Source: Candidatus Accumulibacter vicinus (GTDB taxonomy: Bacteria > Pseudomonadota > Gammaproteobacteria > Burkholderiales > Rhodocyclaceae). From it: 12,310 nt of DNA. This document shows positions 7,771-12,310 of the stretch, in pieces. Position 1 is the stretch's first letter, and each line of letters opens with the position of its first letter. The position numbers and the translations under genes were made by a program. The stretch spans positions 1-12,310 of the forward strand of contig DIME01000051.1 of assembly GCA_002425405.1 (NCBI GenBank), given 5' to 3'. Under the pieces are notes generated by a model, which ran no database searches, was not told the DNA's origin, and worked only from the letters and a program-made list of their open reading frames with translations.

Positions 7771-7795
7771 ACCTGCCTGACAAAAATGGTCAGGC
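7771..7795 (-). promoter_or_regulatory. enhancer-like operator upstream of pilin 1, with inverted repeat
   Basis: The plus-strand 13-mer ACCTGCCTGACAA (7771-7783) recurs with one mismatch at 8259-8271. Both copies sit 65 bp upstream of a sigma-54 promoter, at about -92 to -104. Here it overlaps a perfect inverted repeat, GCCTGAC-N7-GTCAGGC (7775-7795). Further TGAC/GTCA half-sites lie nearby (7753-7756, 7768-7771, 7809-7812). This is the position and symmetry expected for a sigma-54 activator such as PilR. The identity of the activator is inferred. Confidence 0.6.
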
Positions 7796-7914
7796 GCAGT
7801 ATCGGCACCTGACCATCGCATCTTACCGCATGATTTAAAGTGACGAAACATGAACGCGGAGAGTGCGTGTGCGCCTACCTCGTTCAGGCCATCGACATGA
7901 ACGTACGAAGCGTT

Positions 7915-7934
7915 TTCCGCCCGGGCGGGCGGAA
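7915..7934 (-). terminator. stem-loop just after pilin 2 (terminator without U-tract)
   Basis: Perfect 8-bp stem TTCCGCCC/GGGCGGAA with a 4-base loop, three bases after the stop of pilin 2. On the minus strand it is followed by AACGC rather than a run of T, so classical rho-independent termination is doubtful. It may instead protect the 3' end of the short pilin mRNA. Confidence 0.45.
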
Positions 7935-7937
7935 GAA

Positions 7938-8120
7938 CTAGCCGTTGAAGTGGGCGAGGGCCTGATACAGGAGATGGCGTGCGTCGGACTGCGCAGCCCT
8001 GTCCGCAGCCCGTTGCGAGTATTCGGTAAACTGGGGAATTGCGATGGCCGCCAGAATCCCGATGATCACCACCACGATCATCAGCTCGATCAGCGTGAAA
8101 CCACTTTGCGATCTATTCAT
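7938..8120 (-). CDS. pilA: short type IV pilin, PilA-N type with Geobacter-like aromatics (pilin 2)
   Basis: 60 aa: leader MNRSQSG (cut after Gly) and a 53-aa mature chain beginning FTLIELMIVVVIIGILAAIA, with Glu5 and Pro22. It ends after a short second helix and has no globular head. Aromatic residues are F1, F24, Y27, Y45 and F51; F1, F24, Y27 and F51 occupy the same positions as in the 61-aa PilA of Geobacter sulfurreducens. His42 and His50 are also present. The ATG at 8120 gives a leader the same length as in pilin 1; the frame upstream to 8207 crosses the promoter. The SD is weak (AAGG about 12 bases away), weaker than for pilin 1. It has its own sigma-54 promoter and its own downstream stem-loop, so it is a separate transcription unit. 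No PilA-C-like gene follows directly, so it may share the one after pilin 1 or act alone. It arose with pilin 1 by duplication that included the promoter. Confidence 0.93.
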   Translation of the reverse strand: MNRSQSGFTLIELMIVVVIIGILAAIAIPQFTEYSQRAADRAAQSDARHLLYQALAHFNG

Positions 8121-8177
8121 GAGGCCCAAAACCTTACGGTGAATTGAATACGACGGGCAATCCCTGGCCTTACTTGA

Positions 8178-8194
8178 AGCATTTTTCATGCCAG
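8178..8194 (-). promoter_or_regulatory. sigma-54 promoter of pilin 2
   Basis: Minus-strand CTGGCATGAAAAATGCT has GG and GC exactly 10 bases apart and differs from the pilin 1 promoter at one position. The predicted transcription start is near 8167, leaving about 47 nt before the ATG. Flanking bases up to about 20 bp further upstream are also partly conserved with the pilin 1 promoter region. Confidence 0.85.
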
Positions 8195-8258
8195 CGCCCG
8201 AGCCCACCCAAAGCCCTCTTCTCGGCCAGCGGTGAAACGACGACAGCTCATCAACCTT

Positions 8259-8271
8259 ACCTGCCGGACAA
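8259..8271 (-). promoter_or_regulatory. enhancer-like element upstream of pilin 2
   Basis: ACCTGCCGGACAA (plus strand) matches the pilin 1 element at 12 of 13 positions and lies at the identical distance (65 bp) from its promoter, while most of the intervening bases differ. The inverted partner seen at pilin 1 is not preserved here, and the IS630 element begins only 12 bp further on. Confidence 0.5.
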
Positions 8272-8283
8272 TGATCCCCAGTA

Positions 8284-8308
8284 AGCGGTCAGCAAAAAGT
8301 CATCCGAC
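8284..8308 (+). repeat. IS630 left terminal inverted repeat
   Basis: Outer end AGCGGT and inner end TCCGAC match the reverse complement of the right end, with a diverged middle. The transposase stop codon (8289-8291) lies inside this repeat. Confidence 0.8.
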
Positions 8309-9293
8309 AATCAGAGCCAAAGCCGTCCAGGATTTTACCGACATCTGCCTCAAGCATCTCGGAGGTCCGGGCTTTGAAGGTCATCCACTCATGCTTCATT
8401 TTGTGCCAGAGCAGCTCGATGCGGTTCAGCTCCGGACTGTAGGGAGGCAGGAAGATCAGCGTGAGTCCTTGTTGCTTCAGGAGAGCCAGCACAGGCTGGA
8501 TGGCCTTCGCCTTGTGGATGGAAGCATTGTCCAGAATGACCGTCAGTGGTCCGCCGACGCTTTTCAGGAGCAGACCGAGGAAACCTGCAAATGCGGCTGC
8601 AGTCGTGGTTTCCCAGAACATAGCCGAGAACAACGCCCCGGTCGATATCCATGCCGCCAGCACATTCAGGCGTTTGCCACGCTCGGCCGTGATGAGGTGA
8701 ACTTCCCCTTTTTCGGTCCAAGCGTTTCGATTCGGCTGCGCGTGTGCGAAGCCCGATTCATCTACGTAGGCCAGTTTGATTTCACCCCTCTTTGATTTTT
8801 CAACGAGTTCCGCTATTGCTACCTGGGCTTCCCGAAATTTGGCTTCGTCCCGCTTCTTTCTGAGACTGTGCCGGGTTCTCTTCCAGACGTACTTTTTCTC
8901 CTTCAAGGCCCTCTGCACCCGCCATACCGATCCCTGTACGCCCTGCTCGTCTGACAGGCGGATCTTCAACTGAGGGGCCGTACAGGCTTCCTCCTTGGCC
9001 CAAGCGCAGAGCACCTGCTTGTGGGTTTCCGATAGCTTGCGAGGGGCACCGCTGCGCGGCAGATCGCGCAGCCCCTGGAAGCTTCGAGCCAGCCAGGCAT
9101 CCCTGTGGCAGGCTACGGTCTCGCGATGGATCCTCTGCTGGGCCACCACGGCATCAATGGACCGTCCCTGATCAAGTAGAAGCACGGTCCGTGCTCGCCG
9201 ACGTTCGCGCCAGTCGCTGCCACGCTCCTCTATCCACGCCAGCCGGCGGCGTTCCTCCTCTGACAGGGTCACAGTCTTTGCTTGACGGGACAT
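8289..9293 (-). CDS. IS630-family transposase
   Basis: 334 aa from the ATG at 9293 (MSRQAKTV); an in-frame ATG at 9329 is possible. The N-terminal 130 residues carry helix-turn-helix DNA-binding segments (for example SIDAVVAQQRIHRETVACHR, 46-64 region). The DDE catalytic core has D178 (LAYVDESGF), D255 (VILDNASIH) and E293 (LPPYSPELNRIE), with 37 residues between the second Asp and the Glu. This matches the IS630/Tc1-mariner superfamily, which cuts and pastes into TA. The frame is intact with no frameshift, so the element could be active. The C-terminus ends inside the left inverted repeat. It is transcribed toward the pilin genes, so outward read-through could affect pilin 2. Confidence 0.95.
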   Translation of the reverse strand: MSRQAKTVTLSEEERRRLAWIEERGSDWRERRRARTVLLLDQGRSIDAVVAQQRIHRETVACHRDAWLARSFQGLRDLPRSGAPRKLSETHKQVLCAWAKEEACTAPQLKIRLSDEQGVQGSVWRVQRALKEKKYVWKRTRHSLRKKRDEAKFREAQVAIAELVEKSKRGEIKLAYVDESGFAHAQPNRNAWTEKGEVHLITAERGKRLNVLAAWISTGALFSAMFWETTTAAAFAGFLGLLLKSVGGPLTVILDNASIHKAKAIQPVLALLKQQGLTLIFLPPYSPELNRIELLWHKMKHEWMTFKARTSEMLEADVGKILDGFGSDCRMTFC

Positions 9294-9339
9294 GGCGTGG
9301 CTTTCGGGAGCTTGGAGAGGGAGAAGCATACCGGAATAA

Positions 9340-9364
9340 GTCGGAGAACTTATCCGAAACCGCT
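9340..9364 (-). repeat. IS630 right terminal inverted repeat
   Basis: Mirror of the left end, ending ACCGCT next to the TA at 9365-9366. It lies upstream of the transposase start and probably overlaps its promoter. Confidence 0.8.
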
Positions 9365-9366
9365 TA

Positions 9367-9556
9367 TAACCTGATCAACGGCCACCGTTATGGGGAACGT
9401 TGAATCCCCCTGCAACCCGGGCGGGCGGTTCAACGTTCTCTGCAAAAGTTGCGGAACTTTGCGCCCGGCGCGGCATTCAGTGCCTGTGCCGTGCTGGCAG
9501 GGAAACTTTCGGGCCGTGGGTGCCCGGTTTCAATGATGAAGGGCAAGGATCTTCAC
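9367..9556. other. intergenic region between IS630 and GST
   Basis: 190 bp with no convincing gene. It holds the 9395-9438 inverted repeat and a smaller interrupted hairpin at about 9442-9462 (GCAAAAGTT/GAACTTTGC, one bulged base). Before the IS inserted, the left part of this stretch was directly continuous with the upstream region of pilin 2 and may hold its remaining control sites. Confidence 0.5.
9395..9438. repeat. 10-bp perfect inverted repeat with GC-rich loop
   Basis: GAACGTTGAA (9395-9404) and TTCAACGTTC (9429-9438) enclose 24 bases that include CCCGGGCGGGCGG (9416-9428). The same 13-mer forms part of the stem-loop after pilin 2 (7920-7932). Neither strand has a T-run after it, so it is not a standard terminator. 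It could be an operator, or a structured RNA end downstream of the GST gene. Confidence 0.5.
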
Positions 9557-10231
9557 TCATTCGTCGAGCGGCACGGCCTTGAACGCCGGGCTGGCTTCGA
9601 GCCTGTCGACCAGCCGGGAGAGTGCGGGATAATCACCCGCTGGCCACTCGTGCGGCAGTACGTAACGAACGAAGCCGATCCCGGCAACCGTGGTGATGTC
9701 GGCCTGTGTCAGGCGCCCGCCGACCAGGAAATCGCTGTCCAGTCGTTCTTCGAGGATGTCGAAGGCCTGTCGCATCTGGCCGCGCAGGCGCTTCGTCCAC
9801 TCGGACCATTGTAACTCGCCCGGGCGTTTGCGTTCGTACTCGATAGCCACCGCTTTCTCGGTGGCAACGATTGCCAGAGCGATCAGTTGCTGTATCTGTC
9901 GCCGCTCCGGCCCGCTGCGCGGCGTGAGCGCGGTGATGCCGCGCTCTGCCGCCAGCTCGTCGAGATAGTCGAGGATATACGCGCTCTCATAGAGTTTCTC
10001 ACCGCTTGGAAGGGTCAGCATCGGCACCTTGAACAAGGGATTGAGTGGCCGCATTGCATCCATGTGCCGGAACACAGACAGAGACAGATGCTCAAAGGGA
10101 ATCCCGTAGTGGTGCATCGTGACCGCGACGCGACGCACAAAGGGCGAATCGTAAAGACCGAGCAATTGGTGCCGGCCACCTTCCGTCAAATTTGTCATTT
10201 TGTAGCGATATCCTTCATCAAACAGGGGCAT
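9557..10231 (-). CDS. glutathione S-transferase family protein
   Basis: 224 aa from the ATG at 10231; a start at 10198 (MTNLTEGG) would give 213 aa and places the first beta strand nearer the N-terminus, as usual in this family. The thioredoxin-like domain spans about 22-95, with LYDSPFVRR (26-34, candidate catalytic Ser29), KVP (68-70, cis-Pro that positions glutathione) and YESAYILDYLDE (81-92, where Glu82-Ser83 bind the gamma-glutamyl group). The helical C-terminal domain spans about 105-215 and has the TQADIT capping box (175-180). It is a cytosolic enzyme that would conjugate or reduce electrophiles with glutathione; the substrate is unknown. It stands alone, with pccA upstream on the same strand behind a hairpin and the pilin 2/IS region downstream. 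Nothing links it to the pilus genes. Confidence 0.92.
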   Translation of the reverse strand: MPLFDEGYRYKMTNLTEGGRHQLLGLYDSPFVRRVAVTMHHYGIPFEHLSLSVFRHMDAMRPLNPLFKVPMLTLPSGEKLYESAYILDYLDELAAERGITALTPRSGPERRQIQQLIALAIVATEKAVAIEYERKRPGELQWSEWTKRLRGQMRQAFDILEERLDSDFLVGGRLTQADITTVAGIGFVRYVLPHEWPAGDYPALSRLVDRLEASPAFKAVPLDE

Positions 10232-10277
10232 GACCCAGCGCAGCCCGTCGCTATCCGCAGCGCGATTGCGGATACAG

Positions 10278-10299
10278 GAAGCCCGCCTGGCGGCGGGCT
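10278..10299 (-). terminator. terminator-like hairpin after pccA
   Basis: Perfect 9-bp stem AAGCCCGCC/GGCGGGCTT with a 4-base loop, 37 bp downstream of the pccA stop and before the GST gene. The stem is strong but the minus-strand tail (CCTGTATCC) has few T residues, so termination is probably but not certainly efficient. Confidence 0.65.
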
Positions 10300-10336
10300 T
10301 TGATGGGTTGGCACGGCCTTTTCAGCGACCGCAGGC

Positions 10337-12310
10337 CTACTCGAACTCGATGATCACCTGATCGACCGACAGGCTCTCGCCGGGGGTGGCGACGATCTTC
10401 TTGACCTTGCAATCGAGTTCGGCCTTGAGGACGTTTTCCATCTTCATCGCCTCGATGACCGCGAGCTTTTCGCCGGCGCTGACCTGCTGTCCGGCGGCAA
10501 CCGAGACCTCGCGCAGCAGGCCGGGCATCGGCGAGAGCAGGAACTTCGAGAGGTCCGGCGGCAGCTTCTTCGGCATCAGCGCCAGCATGCGCGCAGCATT
10601 GGCGGTCATCACCGTGGCCTTGACCTGCTTGCCGAAGTGCACGACGCGATACAAGAGACCGATGCGCTCAAGCTGCAGGCAGATCGGTGTGCCGTTGCAC
10701 GTACCGCGAAAGACGAGTTCGCCGAACTTCCAGTCGGAAACGAGATCGTAGCGATCGGCCCCGTGCGTCACCGAGTAGCCGCCAGGGATCGGCGTGACGA
10801 CCACCGGGTAGTCCTTACCCTCCATCTGGACGACCCACTCACTGCCGACCTTGCGCTGGTGGCCCGGCATCTGGCCGCTGACCTGGACCGCGCGATCGAT
10901 GTAACGGCGGCGGCCGAAGGCCGCCAGTGCGGCGAGCAGCCCCGGATCGTCGTGCACCACGTCGGTGGCGACAAAGCCGCTGGGATATTCTTCAGCGATG
11001 AAGGCGGTGGTGAATACTCCCGACAGAAAGCGCGGATTCTGCATCAGCGCCGCCTGGAAAGGAATGTTTGAATCGATGCCGCGAATCACGAAAGCGTTCA
11101 GCGCGTCGCGCATGCGACTTATCGCCTGATCCCGTGTTGCCCCGTGGCAAATCAGCTTGGCAATCATCGAGTCGTAGTACATCGAAATCTCGCCGCCTTC
11201 GAAGACGCCGGTATCGACACGGACCTGTCCTTCGGCCGTCTCCGGCGGCCGGTACTTGACCAGGCGGCCCACCGAGGGCAGAAAGCCGCGGAACGGGTCC
11301 TCGGCGTTGATCCGGCACTCGATCGCCCAGCCATTGGCCTGGATGTCCTCCTGCCTGAACGGCAGGGTTTCGCCGGCAGCGACACGGATCATCAGTTCGA
11401 CGAGGTCGACGCCGGTGATCATTTCGGTCACCGGATGCTCGACCTGCAGGCGGGTGTTCATTTCGAGGAAGTAGAACGACTTGTCCGAGCCGACGACGAA
11501 CTCGACGGTGCCCGCGCTCTGATAGTTCACGGCCTTGGCGAGCGCGACCGCCTGCTCGCCCATCGCCTTGCGGATGCCGTCGTCGATGAACGGCGAGGGA
11601 GCTTCCTCGAGAACCTTCTGGTGCCGCCGCTGAATCGAGCATTCGCGCTCGAGCAGGTAGACGGTGTTGCCGAAGGAGTCGGCAATCACCTGGATCTCGA
11701 TGTGGTGCGGTCCTTCGACAAATTTCTCGATGAACACGCGATCGTCGCCGAAGCTGTTGCGGGCCTCGTTCCGGCAGGCTTCGAAGCCCTCGAAAGCCTC
11801 CTGGTCATTGAAGGCGACGCGCAGACCCTTGCCGCCACCACCGGCAGACGCCTTGATCATCACCGGGTAGCCGATTCCCTTGGCGATTTCGACGGCCTGC
11901 GCCGAGTCGACGATCTCGGCATTGTAGCCGGGGATGGTGTTGACTCTGGCTTCCATCGCCAGCTTCTTGGAAGCGATCTTGTCGCCCATGGCGGCCACCG
12001 AATAGTGCTTCGGGCCGATGAAGATGATGCCGTTGTCTTCGAGGCGGCGTGAGAACTCTTCATTCTCGGAGAGGAAGCCGTAGCCGGGGTGTACCGCCTC
12101 GGCGCCGGTCGCCTTGCAGGCATCGATGATCTTGTCGATCACCAGGTACGACTCCTTGGAGGCCGCAGGGCCGATACATACCGCTTCATCGGCCATCAGT
12201 ACGTGCATCGAGTCCTTGTCGGCCTCGGAATAGACCGCGACCGTCCTGATGCCCATTTTCTTGGCGGTTTTCATGACCCGGCAGGCGATCTCGCCGCGGT
12301 TGGCGATCAG
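10337..12310 (-). CDS. pccA: propionyl-CoA carboxylase alpha subunit, biotin carboxylase plus biotin carrier (5' end missing)
   Basis: The frame is open to the right edge. Beyond the first internal Met (12274) it continues upstream as LIANRGEIACRV, the conserved biotin carboxylase N-terminus, so only a few codons are missing. About 657 codons are visible, near full length for PccA. Numbering from the Met at 12274: biotin carboxylase N-domain with VHPGYGFLSEN (61-71), ATP-grasp loop KASAGGGGKG (141-150), ERECSIQRRHQK (209-220), and catalytic EMNTRLQVEHPVTE (271-284). A linker/BT-like domain follows from about 450. The biotin carrier domain has EAMKMEN, with biotinylated Lys611 located 34 residues from the end. 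With the beta subunit PccB (not in view) it carboxylates propionyl-CoA to methylmalonyl-CoA. Close agreement with PccA sequences I remember favours propionyl-CoA over acetyl- or methylcrotonyl-CoA, but substrate is set by the beta subunit. Confidence 0.93.
   Translation of the reverse strand: MIANRGEIACRVMKTAKKMGIRTVAVYSEADKDSMHVLMADEAVCIGPAASKESYLVIDKIIDACKATGAEAVHPGYGFLSENEEFSRRLEDNGIIFIGPKHYSVAAMGDKIASKKLAMEARVNTIPGYNAEIVDSAQAVEIAKGIGYPVMIKASAGGGGKGLRVAFNDQEAFEGFEACRNEARNSFGDDRVFIEKFVEGPHHIEIQVIADSFGNTVYLLERECSIQRRHQKVLEEAPSPFIDDGIRKAMGEQAVALAKAVNYQSAGTVEFVVGSDKSFYFLEMNTRLQVEHPVTEMITGVDLVELMIRVAAGETLPFRQEDIQANGWAIECRINAEDPFRGFLPSVGRLVKYRPPETAEGQVRVDTGVFEGGEISMYYDSMIAKLICHGATRDQAISRMRDALNAFVIRGIDSNIPFQAALMQNPRFLSGVFTTAFIAEEYPSGFVATDVVHDDPGLLAALAAFGRRRYIDRAVQVSGQMPGHQRKVGSEWVVQMEGKDYPVVVTPIPGGYSVTHGADRYDLVSDWKFGELVFRGTCNGTPICLQLERIGLLYRVVHFGKQVKATVMTANAARMLALMPKKLPPDLSKFLLSPMPGLLREVSVAAGQQVSAGEKLAVIEAMKMENVLKAELDCKVKKIVATPGESLSVDQVIIEFE

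Larger units (their letters stand above)
8284..9364 (-). mobile_element. complete IS630-family insertion sequence
   Basis: 1081 bp. It is bounded by imperfect inverted repeats (8284-8308 and 9340-9364, beginning AGCGGT, about 17 of 25 positions matching) and by TA dinucleotides at 8282-8283 and 9365-9366. That is the TA target duplication expected of this family. A single intact transposase frame fills it. Removing the element and one TA restores a continuous upstream region of pilin 2, so this is an insertion into pre-existing intergenic DNA. Confidence 0.88.

Noticed and set aside
7775..7795. Inverted repeat GCCTGAC-N7-GTCAGGC considered as a terminator for pilin 2
   Set aside because: It lies about 145 bp past the pilin 2 stop and lacks a T-tract after the stem on the minus strand. 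Its position at about -96 to -116 from the pilin 1 start fits an activator site better.
7453..7851. Longer 132-codon version of pilin 1 (and 89-codon version of pilin 2)
   Set aside because: The extra N-terminal part would be translated from the sigma-54 promoter and upstream DNA, and would give an impossibly long prepilin leader. The 7-residue leaders at 7635 and 8120 are standard.
8289..9293. Possible programmed frameshift or decay in the IS630 transposase
   Set aside because: The frame is continuous with all three catalytic residues and both terminal repeats, so there is no sign of inactivation.
9557..10231. GST as part of the pilus or insertion-sequence region
   Set aside because: Separate transcription unit with an ordinary GST domain set; nothing in sequence or spacing ties it to the pilus genes.
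1..12310. CRISPR arrays, tRNA genes, toxin-antitoxin pairs or prophage genes
   Set aside because: No regularly spaced repeats, cloverleaf-like sequences or recognisable phage/toxin proteins were seen on either strand.

Overview
The window is high-GC, dense proteobacterial DNA. Its gene content points to a betaproteobacterium, plausibly of the Rhodocyclales/Accumulibacter type: a propionyl-CoA carboxylase alpha subunit, short type IV pilins with sigma-54 promoters, and an IS630-family element. No rRNA or other taxonomic marker is present, so the assignment is an inference. I see no tRNA, rRNA or CRISPR array.

Layout. (1) 1-2502, plus strand: the 3' part of a GtrB/ArnC-like membrane glycosyltransferase (GT2), overlapping a polytopic membrane protein of unknown function. 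(2) 8120 down to 2517, minus strand: a type IV pilus locus. In transcription order it holds a 60-aa short pilin (pilin 2), a second 60-aa short pilin (pilin 1), a 125-aa exported protein that looks like the detached C-terminal half of a pilin, a terminator, an ABC-2 permease, a membrane-anchored periplasmic protein, an ABC ATPase, and a TPR plus GT41 (O-GlcNAc-transferase/SPINDLY-like) protein. The last four genes have overlapping stop and start codons (TGATG, ATGA, ATGA), so they form a tightly coupled operon. (3) 8284-9364: a complete IS630-family insertion sequence with terminal inverted repeats and flanking TA. (4) 9557-10231: a glutathione S-transferase. (5) 10337-12310: pccA, running off the right edge.

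The pilus locus is the centre of interest. Each pilin has its own near-identical sigma-54 promoter (GG-N10-GC), which suggests PilS/PilR-type control. A shared 13-bp element lies exactly 65 bp upstream of both promoters and looks like an enhancer. The IS630 copy sits 12 bp beyond this element at pilin 2, so it has probably displaced further upstream control DNA. The locus resembles two known arrangements: the Geobacter PilA-N/PilA-C split pilin, and the Myxococcus pilA-pilGHI cluster with its ABC exporter. Here it also carries a cytoplasmic GT41 transferase. The working hypothesis is a split, possibly O-glycosylated type IV pilin system with a dedicated ABC exporter and two alternative pilin N-domains. 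Pilin 2 has the aromatic positions F1, F24, Y27 and F51 of Geobacter PilA; pilin 1 lacks most of them.

The ABC and GT41 genes are separated from the pilins by a good rho-independent terminator, so they are probably expressed at a lower level from read-through or another promoter. The GST and pccA appear to be ordinary chromosomal neighbours.
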